DNA of 64,000 bases from Lachnospiraceae bacterium. Lineage in GTDB: Bacteria > Bacillota > Clostridia > Lachnospirales > Lachnospiraceae. Made by a program: the position numbers and the translations under genes. The notes under the pieces are model-generated. The model made no database searches and had not been told where the DNA came from. It saw only the letters and a program-made list of their open reading frames with translations. Shown here piece by piece: positions 34,532 through 42,527 of the stretch; the first letter of the stretch is position 1, and each line of letters opens with the position of its first letter. The DNA lies in contig JAJQHY010000055.1 in assembly GCA_021199495.1 (NCBI GenBank), positions 85,117 to 149,116 on the forward strand, given 5' to 3'.

Positions 34532-35170
34532 ATGACAAAAGAAGAACTGGCGCTCATCGTCATTGAGCGCCTGAAAAAAGAATACCCCGACACGAACTGC
34601 ACCCTGGATTATGACGACGCCTGGAAGCTGTTGGTCAGCGTCCGGCTGGCGGCGCAGTGCACCGACGCCAGAGTGAATGTCGTGGTGGAGGGACTGTATG
34701 AGAAATATCCGACTGTGGATGCGCTGGCGGACGCCGACGTAGCCGATATTGAGGCGATCGTGCGCCCCTGCGGTCTCGGTCACAGCAAAGCCAGAGACAT
34801 CAGCGCCTGCATGAAAATGCTGCGGGATGTTTACGGCGGGAAGGTGCCCGACACGATGGAGGAGCTTTTAAAGCTTCCCGGCGTGGGCCGCAAAAGCGCG
34901 AACCTCATTCTGGGAGATGTCTTCGGCAAGCCCGCCATCGTCACCGACACCCACTGCATCCGCCTCGCCAACCGCATCGGCCTGGTGGACGACATCAAAG
35001 AGCCCGCCAAGGTAGAGAAGGCTTTGCGGGATATCATTCCGCCCGAGGAAGGCAACGACCTCTGCCACCGTTTCGTCGACCACGGAAGAGCTGTCTGCAC
35101 CGCCAGGACGAAACCCTACTGCGACCGCTGCTGTTTAAGCGATGTCTGCGCGTACCGCCAGAAGCTCTGA
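34532..35170 (+). CDS. nth: Endonuclease III
   Basis: Base-excision repair DNA glycosylase/AP lyase for oxidised pyrimidines. The 212-residue protein has the helix-hairpin-helix LPGVGRKSANLIL with catalytic Lys near residue 117, catalytic Asp in VTDTHCIRLANRIG near 135, and the C-terminal [4Fe-4S] cluster C-x6-C-x2-C-x5-C type motif (CTARTKPYCDRCCLSDVC). Length is normal. The ATG follows GAAGAAACTCC, a weak ribosome site. It is one of few plus-strand genes. Confidence 0.96.
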   Translation: MTKEELALIVIERLKKEYPDTNCTLDYDDAWKLLVSVRLAAQCTDARVNVVVEGLYEKYPTVDALADADVADIEAIVRPCGLGHSKARDISACMKMLRDVYGGKVPDTMEELLKLPGVGRKSANLILGDVFGKPAIVTDTHCIRLANRIGLVDDIKEPAKVEKALRDIIPPEEGNDLCHRFVDHGRAVCTARTKPYCDRCCLSDVCAYRQKL

Positions 35171-35205
35171 TTCCGGATATATCGCAGGACAGGATGGCTG
35201 TCTGC

Positions 35206-36069
35206 TCACGCGCCCTGATAGAAGCCCTTCCCGATAATTTCACTGCTCTTGGTGATCATCATGAAAGCACTGGGTTCCACCTTGTGGATGTATCTCTGCA
35301 GCAGCACGGACTGTTTGGGGTCAAGAGCACAGAGAATGACGGTTTTATGCTGGTGGCTGTAAAGCCCCTCCGCCTGATAGAGTGTGGCGCTGCGCTGCAA
35401 CGTGTCCCTGATATAGTCGCAGATCGGATCCGGCTCACTGCAGACAACGGTGACATATTTACAAAGCTTCAACCGGTCGAGCGCGCCGTCCACGAAAAGT
35501 GTCTTGGCCACCAGGCCGCAGACAGAGAAAAGACCTGTCTCCATATCAAAGACCAGGAACGAAGCCACCACAATCACCGCGTCCACCACCAGCAGCGCCG
35601 TACCGATGTTCATGGTGGAGTATTTTTTCACAATCATGGCGACAATGTCCGTGCCGCCGCCGGATGCATCCTCATTAAAAAGCATCGCCGCAGCCAGGGC
35701 CGCCAGCATGATGGCAAAGGCCAGCTCCAGCACCGGCTGATCGGTCAGAGGCTTCTCCATCGGAAATACCGCCTCAAAAACATTCAGCAGAATGGATGAC
35801 AGAACTGTCACATACGCGGTCTTGATTCCGAAATCCCTGCCCAAAATCACAAAGCCAATAATTAACAGCGCCATGTTGATGATCAGGTTGACCTGTGACG
35901 CGCTGAACACACTCTGCAGATCGTTCAACACGACCGACAGACCGGAAACGCCTCCAAACGAAAAATTATTGGGAAACTTGAAAAAGTAAATCCCAATATC
36001 CATCAGCACGGCCGCGACCGTAATCGTCAGATACGTCTTTGTACCTTCGATCAGCTTCTGTTTATTCAT
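35206..36069 (-). CDS. YitT family membrane protein
   Basis: A 287-residue protein with five to six predicted helices (YitT_membrane, about 1-200) including NNFSFGGVSGLSVVLN and EDASGGGTDIVAMIV, and a C-terminal DUF2179 domain (about 205-285: ICDYIRDTLQRSATLYQAEGLYS). Family function is not established; many copies are found per Firmicutes genome. Start is uncertain: ATG at 36069 or 36078 both share the upstream GGGAG. The gene is convergent with nth, 35 nt apart. Confidence 0.88.
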   Translation of the reverse strand: MNKQKLIEGTKTYLTITVAAVLMDIGIYFFKFPNNFSFGGVSGLSVVLNDLQSVFSASQVNLIINMALLIIGFVILGRDFGIKTAYVTVLSSILLNVFEAVFPMEKPLTDQPVLELAFAIMLAALAAAMLFNEDASGGGTDIVAMIVKKYSTMNIGTALLVVDAVIVVASFLVFDMETGLFSVCGLVAKTLFVDGALDRLKLCKYVTVVCSEPDPICDYIRDTLQRSATLYQAEGLYSHQHKTVILCALDPKQSVLLQRYIHKVEPSAFMMITKSSEIIGKGFYQGA

Positions 36070-36267
36070 TTCACCCATTATCTCCCGGTTTAAAAGAGTT
36101 TCCCCCTCAGAAAGCAGCCATGCACTTTTAACACCGACCGGCTCAAAAGCATCGTCTGCATTCATTTTTAATATATAAAACATTTATAAACAAAAGTAAA
36201 GGGCTTCGATAAATGTATACCGGGATAGTGGTATTAAGTGCTGTAAAAAAGATTCGCAAAACCCATC

Positions 36268-36296
36268 TTGCGGATTTTACCATACCATGTTAATAT
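36268..36296 (+). promoter_or_regulatory. Putative promoter of the Rpn-type nuclease gene
   Basis: TTGCGG and TAATAT with a 17-nt spacer, about 60 nt before the start codon. Confidence 0.45.
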
Positions 36297-36358
36297 AGAG
36301 ATGTACTCCAGAGGATTGCGCCGCAGGCTGGCGACAATACAAAAAGGCGGTGATGCCG

Positions 36359-37387
36359 ATGGCTGAAAAAGCCGGCAAAGACACTGGAGTACAGGTTGGT
36401 ACTCCATACGACGATGTGTTCCGTACTCTCTTAAATGACTGCAGGCAGCTGGTCATCCAGCTCGTCAACGAAGTGTTTGGTGAAAATTATACTGGAGAAG
36501 AAGAGGTTGTATTTTCTCCCAATGAACACTTCCTGAACCAACAGGACGGCGGCGAAGACAAGCGGATTACGGACGCAAGTTTTTCCATTATTGGAGCTAA
36601 AATCGGGAAGTACCTGCTGGAATGTCAGACAAACCCGGACAGCAGCATGCTGGTGCGGATATTTGAGTATTCCACCCAGGTTGCCCTGGATGAAGGGAAG
36701 ATTTCAGGTGACACCCTGGAAGTGGTGATTCCAAACTGTGCCATCCTCTTTTTGAGAAGCACGAAGAATACTCCGGAGCAGATGCACATCCGGTTTCAAT
36801 TCCGGGAGGAATACTTTACTTATGATATTCCAGTGATAAAGATGCAGCGGTATACACTGGATGATTTGCTGCGGAAAAATCTTCTGTTCCTGCTGCCGTT
36901 TTATATTTTTACCTACGACAGGAAACTGAAGGAATACGATGCCAGTGAAGAAAAACTGAATGCACTGCGGGCAGAATTTCGAATGATCGTAAATTATCTG
37001 AATGATCTGGAATACAGCAATCAGCTCAGTACATACTATAAAAAGACACTTATCGAAATGTCAGAAAAGGTCGTAGACAATCTCGCGGCCGGATATGAAA
37101 ATATCAGGAAGGAAGTGAAGACTGCAATGGGAGGAAAAATTCTGGAATATGAGGCGAAGACCATTCTGCGCCAGGGCGAGCAGAAAGGACTCCAGGAGGG
37201 GCTCTTAAGAGGTCGACAGGAAGGGCGGCAAGAAGGGCGGCAGGAAGGCCTTCAGCTTGGCCGTCTGGAAACTCTGGTGCAGAATATCAAAAGCCTGATG
37301 AAAACCATGGGCTGGAGCGCCGAGCAGGCCATGGATATGATGCAGGTTTCTGAGGAGGACCGCGCCGCGGTATCATCACGACTATAA
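36359..37387 (+). CDS. Rpn-family (PD-(D/E)XK) nuclease, transposase-like
   Basis: A 342-residue member of the Rpn/YhgA-like group: GTPYDDVFRTLLNDCRQLVIQLVNEVFG, then KRITDASFSI and KYLLECQTNPD forming the D...ExQ nuclease site near residues 70-90, and VVIPNCAILFLR. These proteins are linked to recombination-promoting DNA cleavage. The C-terminus carries a GRQEGRQEGRQEG repeat made of 12-bp DNA units (37214-37248) and a final helical domain. AGGCGG supports the ATG at 36359; GTG at 36350 is possible. A strong terminator follows. Confidence 0.88.
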   Translation: MAEKAGKDTGVQVGTPYDDVFRTLLNDCRQLVIQLVNEVFGENYTGEEEVVFSPNEHFLNQQDGGEDKRITDASFSIIGAKIGKYLLECQTNPDSSMLVRIFEYSTQVALDEGKISGDTLEVVIPNCAILFLRSTKNTPEQMHIRFQFREEYFTYDIPVIKMQRYTLDDLLRKNLLFLLPFYIFTYDRKLKEYDASEEKLNALRAEFRMIVNYLNDLEYSNQLSTYYKKTLIEMSEKVVDNLAAGYENIRKEVKTAMGGKILEYEAKTILRQGEQKGLQEGLLRGRQEGRQEGRQEGLQLGRLETLVQNIKSLMKTMGWSAEQAMDMMQVSEEDRAAVSSRL

Positions 37388-37405
37388 TTCATTATATGTT
37401 AAGAT

Positions 37406-37447
37406 ACAAATCCGGGAAAGAGTTTACTTCCCGGATTTGTTTTTTTA
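37406..37447 (+). terminator. Strong terminator after the Rpn gene
   Basis: ACAAATCCGGGAA pairs perfectly with TTCCCGGATTTGT, followed by TTTTTTT. Confidence 0.92.
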
Positions 37448-37570
37448 CAATGAATAGAGGCGCTAATCCATCTTTACAACCGTCGGTTTCAATTTTTCAA
37501 TTTTCCCTCCATTGTTTCCAACCGATTATTGTGTTATTCTTCAATCATCAGTTGAAACGGAGGAATGTAT

Positions 37571-37729
37571 ATGATCATCGGAGATAAAATTGCGGAATTA
37601 AGAAAAGAAAAGGGGCTCACCCAGGAGCAGCTTTCTGGATTGCCGGCAGGCGGCAGAGCTCCTACATTTTTGCGTCAGCCGTCTCTAAAGGAAGCGGAGT
37701 TTTCGAGGAGGAAACCATGGCTGTCATAA
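37571..37729 (+). pseudogene. Truncated Xre-type regulator fragment
   Basis: An ORF opens with MIIGDKIAELRKEKGLTQEQLS, the first helices of a typical HTH_3 regulator, with GGAGG upstream. After that it departs from the family (GLPAGGRAPTFLRQPSLKEAEFS) and stops at 37729, overlapping the start of the ABC exporter gene. The recognition helix and all later parts are missing, so a deletion appears to have joined the regulator start to the exporter leader. Confidence 0.65.
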
Positions 37730-39498
37730 AAGCAAGAACTTTAAACCCCGAACCTGCCAAAAACAGGTCCATGAAAATGAGCCCATTGAAATCCACTCCC
37801 GGCGCAAAAGAATATTTCCGCGTCTTTTATCAGGGAAACCGCCTGTTGTATGCCGCGGTTATGGCGCTGGATATCTTCCACAATTTTCTCCTGATTTTTC
37901 TCTCCGTCACGCTAGGCGATCTGATGGATCTCGCGGTGGACGGCACCATACCGGAGTTTCTGAAAAGCTGCGCCATGATTGCGCTCTTTCTCATCCTCAA
38001 CTTCACCGTCAATGCCCTCTCAGAGCGCCTGCACAGCCGCTTTTTAGAGCGCGGCATGCGCCAGTACAAGGAGAAGGTCTTTGAAAAGCTGACCATGAAA
38101 AGCATTTCTGCTTTTTCAAAAGAAAACACCGGCCGCTACCTCTCTGTCTTAAATAACGACACCTCTGTCATTGAAAGCAATTACTTAAACAGCAGCTTCC
38201 GCATGGTGGAGATGAGCACCCTCTTTGTGATTACGCTCTGCGTCCTGATTCACTATAATCTGTTTCTGACGCTCTTCGCCATACTTTTGTGTATACTGCC
38301 GCTGGCAATCATGCTGCTGATGGGCGAAGGACTGTCCAGACGCGAGCAGAATCTGAGCGCCCAGAATGAGCGGTTCGTGGCTTTCCTGCAGGATCTGCTC
38401 AAGGGCTTTTCCGTCATCAAAAGCTTTCAGGCGGAAGGGCGCATGCAGTCTCTGTTTTCAGTCCAAAACCGCGACCTGGAGAACGTGAAATTTTCCCGCC
38501 GGTGGTATCAGAAGCTGTTAAACACCTCAGCCTACTCCGCTTCCCTGCTCATGCAGTGCGGCATCACACTGGCGGCGGTTGCGCTGGCCATACAGGGGAA
38601 ACTGAGCGTCGGTACGGTTATCATCTTCATCAACTGCTGCAATTATCTGATGCAGCCCATCCAGACCGTTCCCCAGGACTGGGCGAACTTCAAAGCGGCC
38701 AGAGGACTGGTGGAAAAGATGGCGCGAATTGCGGAAGAAAATGTGCGCGAGGAAGGCAGCTTCACCGTGGACGGCTTTCATGAGGCACTTGCCCTGCGGT
38801 CTGTGACCTTCGGATATGAGCCTGAGAAGGCAGTCCTTCGGGATATCTCCCTCACGCTTTATCCCGGCCAGAAATATGCTCTGGTCGGTACCTCCGGCAG
38901 CGGCAAATCCACCCTGCTTCAGCTTCTGATGGGCGCAAATTCAGGCTACAGCGGTTCCATTCTGCTCGACGGCCTGGAACTGAAGGAAATCAACACGGAC
39001 AGCCTTTATAACGTGATGAGTCTGATCGGGCAGGAGGTCTTTTTATTCAACGATACGATTCGCAATAATATCACCATGTTCGGTGACTTCCCCGCCGGGC
39101 AGGTGAGCACCGTGATCCGCCAGGCCGGTCTGTCTCATCTGATTTCGGAACGGGGCGAGGACTATCTGTGCGGAGAGAACGGTTCGGGTCTTTCCGGCGG
39201 CGAGCGCCAGCGCGTCTCCATCGCCCGCGCCCTGTTGCGCGGGACACCGATCCTGTTGGTGGACGAAGCCACCGCGGCCTTAGACGCCGAAACTGCCCAC
39301 AGTGTCAGCGAGGCGATCCTGCACTTAAAGGACATTGCCTCCATCACGGTTACGCACCGCTTAGAAGAGAGTCTCCTGCGCCAGTATGACCGGATTTTTG
39401 TCATGAAAGATGGAGCGCTTACGGAGCAGGGAGATTTCGGAACACTGATGGAGAAAAAGGGGCTGTTTTATTCGCTGTATACAGTGGCGAATTCCTGA
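37717..39498 (+). CDS. ABC exporter (fused membrane and ATPase domains)
   Basis: A 593-residue exporter with six helices over about 35-320 and an ATPase domain containing Walker A GTSGSGKST, signature LSGGERQRVSIARAL, Walker B ILLVDEATAALD and the switch His in VTHRLEES. CGAGGAGG precedes the ATG. It has no partner nearby, so it may form a homodimer. Substrate unknown. The truncated Xre fragment overlaps its start by 13 nt, which may have left it without its former regulator. Confidence 0.92.
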   Translation: MAVIKARTLNPEPAKNRSMKMSPLKSTPGAKEYFRVFYQGNRLLYAAVMALDIFHNFLLIFLSVTLGDLMDLAVDGTIPEFLKSCAMIALFLILNFTVNALSERLHSRFLERGMRQYKEKVFEKLTMKSISAFSKENTGRYLSVLNNDTSVIESNYLNSSFRMVEMSTLFVITLCVLIHYNLFLTLFAILLCILPLAIMLLMGEGLSRREQNLSAQNERFVAFLQDLLKGFSVIKSFQAEGRMQSLFSVQNRDLENVKFSRRWYQKLLNTSAYSASLLMQCGITLAAVALAIQGKLSVGTVIIFINCCNYLMQPIQTVPQDWANFKAARGLVEKMARIAEENVREEGSFTVDGFHEALALRSVTFGYEPEKAVLRDISLTLYPGQKYALVGTSGSGKSTLLQLLMGANSGYSGSILLDGLELKEINTDSLYNVMSLIGQEVFLFNDTIRNNITMFGDFPAGQVSTVIRQAGLSHLISERGEDYLCGENGSGLSGGERQRVSIARALLRGTPILLVDEATAALDAETAHSVSEAILHLKDIASITVTHRLEESLLRQYDRIFVMKDGALTEQGDFGTLMEKKGLFYSLYTVANS

Positions 39499-39509
39499 TC
39501 AGAATAAAA

Positions 39510-39557
39510 GAAAAGGTATGTCCCGTTTACTGAGTCATACCTTTTCCTTTTTTTCTT
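39510..39557 (+). terminator. Terminator after the ABC exporter gene
   Basis: AAAAGGTATG pairs with CATACCTTTT around a 15-nt loop, then a T-rich run. It also separates the convergent tldE gene. Confidence 0.85.
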
Positions 39558-39628
39558 TTAATGAATGTCAAGTCTGCGTTGCTGCAGCCTTATAAGCCTC
39601 CGGTGCTGTCTCTACATTTCAACGCTTT

Positions 39629-40909
39629 CTACCGTCCCGCGACATTCACATTTTTCAGCAATACCGCCTTCGGACCGCTGAAATTGGAGGTCTCCTGTGT
39701 CTCCTGTGAGAAGACGAAGTCCTTCTGCGCCTCGAAAATACTGCCGTTGATGGAGCCGCCGGTGACCGGGGTGATCTTCTCCCCGTCGTTTAAGTAGGCT
39801 AAGCGGATCTCGCCGCCAAAGTTGCCGCTCATGGGGTTCATCTGGAAGTCAGAGAAATTCACCACATAGAGGCCGGGATGCTTTTTCATCTCCTCAAAGC
39901 TGACATTGCCGGGTTTGCAGGACATCTTTCTGTACTGGCCGGTGGCGGGCACGCCCAGATAAGAGGCGAAGCGCACATCGGCCTGGATGTTCTGAAATAC
40001 GCCGTCCTGAATGCAGGGCAGCTGTCTCATGGCGACGCCTTCCTCGCTGTAGGGCGCGGTCGGCACATAGTCCACATTGAGCAGACAGCCCTTCACCTCA
40101 GCCGGATCGCCCTGGACGAAATCGCCCACCTTGAAATCCGAGTAGTGCTGGAAAATGCTTCTGCCCGAGCAGCGATCCTGATAAAAACGGAAAATTCTGG
40201 ACGCGTAGCCATCGGAGAGTACCACATCGTAGGTGCCGGTAGCGGGCGCCTCGGTCGCCACAGCTCTGTCCTTCGTCATGTTTAACGCCTCTTTTACCAG
40301 GGCGGTCAGCGCTTCCGTGTTCAGATTGTCATAAGAGAACTGCTCGTGCGTCTCCACATCCTGCGGCTCCTTGCACTGCGCCACCAGCTCGCCGTTCACG
40401 TTATATTTGACGTAGGCCACGTCCACACCGTTGGAATTGACGATATGGCAGGCATTTTTCTCCACAAAAAGCTCCGCGGAGTTTAAAAATACCTTCTCCT
40501 GGTCGTCCGCCGCAAAGAGCGCTTTGGTCATGATCCCCGCGGCCTCTTTTAATGACACCTTTGTCAGATCACTCTCCACAACGACAGGCTCCTGCTTCGT
40601 GCCCTCGGCCAACGGATAATAGCGGTTTGCCACAAAACCGGCCGCCATATAGGCCTTTTTGCACTTTTCGGCGATCTCCTCCTCGGTGGTGGCCGCCTCC
40701 ACTAAGAAACCGGCCTCGCCCTTACGCATCACGCCATCCTTCTCATAATCCTGATACACCGTGACAGAGCAGCTGTGCACATTCTCCTCACGCCTCATGT
40801 CCAGGTTCTTTTTGATGAAAAATAACTCGACGCTCTCCTTGGTCGTCTCCTGCAGCAGGTACTGGTCGATCTGCTGCTCTTTTAATACCTTTAATATTTT
40901 TTCAGTCAT
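39629..40909 (-). CDS. tldE: TldE/PmbA-type protease subunit
   Basis: A 426-residue PmbA/TldE homologue, the non-catalytic partner of the TldD metalloprotease. Recognised by DVVLSDGYASRIFRFY, EGVAMRQLPCIQDG and the C-terminal YVVNFSDFQMNPMSGNFGGEIRLAYL. In E. coli the pair cleaves unfolded or modified peptides. The start at 40909 (MTEKILKVL) follows TGGAG; the frame to 40921 covers that ribosome site. It follows tldD on the same strand, 72 nt apart. Confidence 0.92.
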   Translation of the reverse strand: MTEKILKVLKEQQIDQYLLQETTKESVELFFIKKNLDMRREENVHSCSVTVYQDYEKDGVMRKGEAGFLVEAATTEEEIAEKCKKAYMAAGFVANRYYPLAEGTKQEPVVVESDLTKVSLKEAAGIMTKALFAADDQEKVFLNSAELFVEKNACHIVNSNGVDVAYVKYNVNGELVAQCKEPQDVETHEQFSYDNLNTEALTALVKEALNMTKDRAVATEAPATGTYDVVLSDGYASRIFRFYQDRCSGRSIFQHYSDFKVGDFVQGDPAEVKGCLLNVDYVPTAPYSEEGVAMRQLPCIQDGVFQNIQADVRFASYLGVPATGQYRKMSCKPGNVSFEEMKKHPGLYVVNFSDFQMNPMSGNFGGEIRLAYLNDGEKITPVTGGSINGSIFEAQKDFVFSQETQETSNFSGPKAVLLKNVNVAGR

Positions 40910-40981
40910 GATAATCTCCATTCCGCAGACGGCACGGCATTTAATAAAATGCGGCCGTCCGATCCCTGTTGACGTGTTGCC

Positions 40982-42415
40982 TTAGCCCAGTCTGATCTTT
41001 GCCTTGATGTACGGGCCGCCGTCAGAGACCTTGACCCACTCCTTGTAGCCCTTGCCGCACATGCCGGAGCCGCACAACTCGGCCGTCCCGGACATCATGG
41101 TGATGGATTTGAGCAGATCCGGAACATAGCCGGTCAGCACGATGGGGGAGAAAATGCGGCCGGTCAGCTTGCCGTCCCTGATTTCTCTGGCGATATTGAC
41201 CATCATCTGAATGCCCCAGTTTTTGGGATCCTCCATGCCGCTGGAGGCATTGTCCAGCAGAAAGCCGTAGTCGATGGAGGCGATCATATCCTCCACTTTG
41301 TCATGTCCCGGCTCAAACCAGGTGTTGGTCATGCGGGTGTAGGCCTTGCGCTTGTAGCTCTCTCTTCTGCCGTTTCCGGTGGGTACGGTGCCCAGGCTCA
41401 TGGCGGACTGTGCATCGGAGATACCGGTCTGCAGGACACCATCCTTTATAATAACCGTGTCAGTGGAGAGCGTTCCCTCATCGTCAAAGAAATAAGTGGC
41501 GGTCTCTAATTTCGCCTGCATGGAAGCGCCGTCGTGCATGGTCAGCATGGGGGAAGCCACATACTGGCCGACGCAGTATTTCGCCAAAGCTCTGTCCTTT
41601 ACAAACATATCCATCTCCACGCCGTGACCGAATGCCTCATGAGCGATCATGCCGGTCACCGGAGGCGTGCAGACACAGTCGTACTCACCGGGAACCATCG
41701 GCTCGGAATCCAGCAGATCCACCGCGTCTTTGCCGACCTTCTCGATGGCCTCTCCCATGGTATCGAGCAGCTCGATGCCGCCCAGCTTGGAAAAGCCCTG
41801 ACCGCTGTTTTTGACGCGGCGGTCCTTTTTCACCACGATGCGGATGTTGCCGTTTGTCCACATGACATTCTGCTCCATGTCACGGTTCGGGGATAAAAAC
41901 AGCTTGCTGAATTTCTGATAATTCACGGAAGCCGAGCCGTCGATCACGCTCTCGTCGTAGGCCACACAGCGGTCTCTTAACGCGGTCAGCCTGCGCAGGA
42001 TTTCCTCATCGCCTAACTCCTCCGGTCCGACCTCATACTCCGTGCTCTCACAAAACTCACAGGGCTCGTCCGCCAGAATCTGATACTGGCTTAAGCTTTC
42101 CACGCCCTCGCAGTCCTTTAAGGCCACGACCTCCTTCACATGCTCCAGGATATCGTCGATTTTATCCTCGGAAATCTCATTGAAGGAATATTCGCCGTAG
42201 GCCTGGCCGTCATACGCCTTGATGACAAAACCACGGCCGGCGAGACGGCCGTTCTCACCCATGCTCGTCACGTTGGAGGAAACCGAGTACATATTGGCCT
42301 CGGAATCCACCGCCAGGATGGAAGCGTAGGGATAGGTCTCAAGCGCCCGCGCAAGCAGGGTCTTCAACAGAGGCTTGACGCTCTGTAAATAGGAACTTGA
42401 TTTTACTTTTTGCAT
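40982..42415 (-). CDS. tldD: TldD metalloprotease
   Basis: A 477-residue zinc protease. The HExxxH site is intact as MIAHEAFGHGVEMDMF near residue 245, with GVLQTGISDAQSA and SGMCGKGYKEW further on. It is expected to form a heterodimer with the downstream TldE. AGGAG precedes the ATG at 42415. The pair follows pheT on the same strand, 112 nt away, with a small hairpin in between. Confidence 0.94.
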   Translation of the reverse strand: MQKVKSSSYLQSVKPLLKTLLARALETYPYASILAVDSEANMYSVSSNVTSMGENGRLAGRGFVIKAYDGQAYGEYSFNEISEDKIDDILEHVKEVVALKDCEGVESLSQYQILADEPCEFCESTEYEVGPEELGDEEILRRLTALRDRCVAYDESVIDGSASVNYQKFSKLFLSPNRDMEQNVMWTNGNIRIVVKKDRRVKNSGQGFSKLGGIELLDTMGEAIEKVGKDAVDLLDSEPMVPGEYDCVCTPPVTGMIAHEAFGHGVEMDMFVKDRALAKYCVGQYVASPMLTMHDGASMQAKLETATYFFDDEGTLSTDTVIIKDGVLQTGISDAQSAMSLGTVPTGNGRRESYKRKAYTRMTNTWFEPGHDKVEDMIASIDYGFLLDNASSGMEDPKNWGIQMMVNIAREIRDGKLTGRIFSPIVLTGYVPDLLKSITMMSGTAELCGSGMCGKGYKEWVKVSDGGPYIKAKIRLG

Positions 42416-42492
42416 TGCTGCTCCTTTCTGCTCTTCCCGGATTTATCCGGAGAGATATATTGACAGGTTCGTTATTGCAGGGATTTATGCAT

Positions 42493-42519
42493 GTGATGTC
42501 CGCGTCAGCGGACATGTCC
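42493..42519. repeat. 27-bp hairpin repeat, copy 1 (after pheT)
   Basis: ATGTCCGC-GTCA-GCGGACAT lies 9 nt after the pheT stop. The same 27 bp recur at 49317-49343, so this is a repeated 3'-end hairpin rather than a one-off terminator. Confidence 0.75.
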
Positions 42520-42527
42520 ATTTTTCA

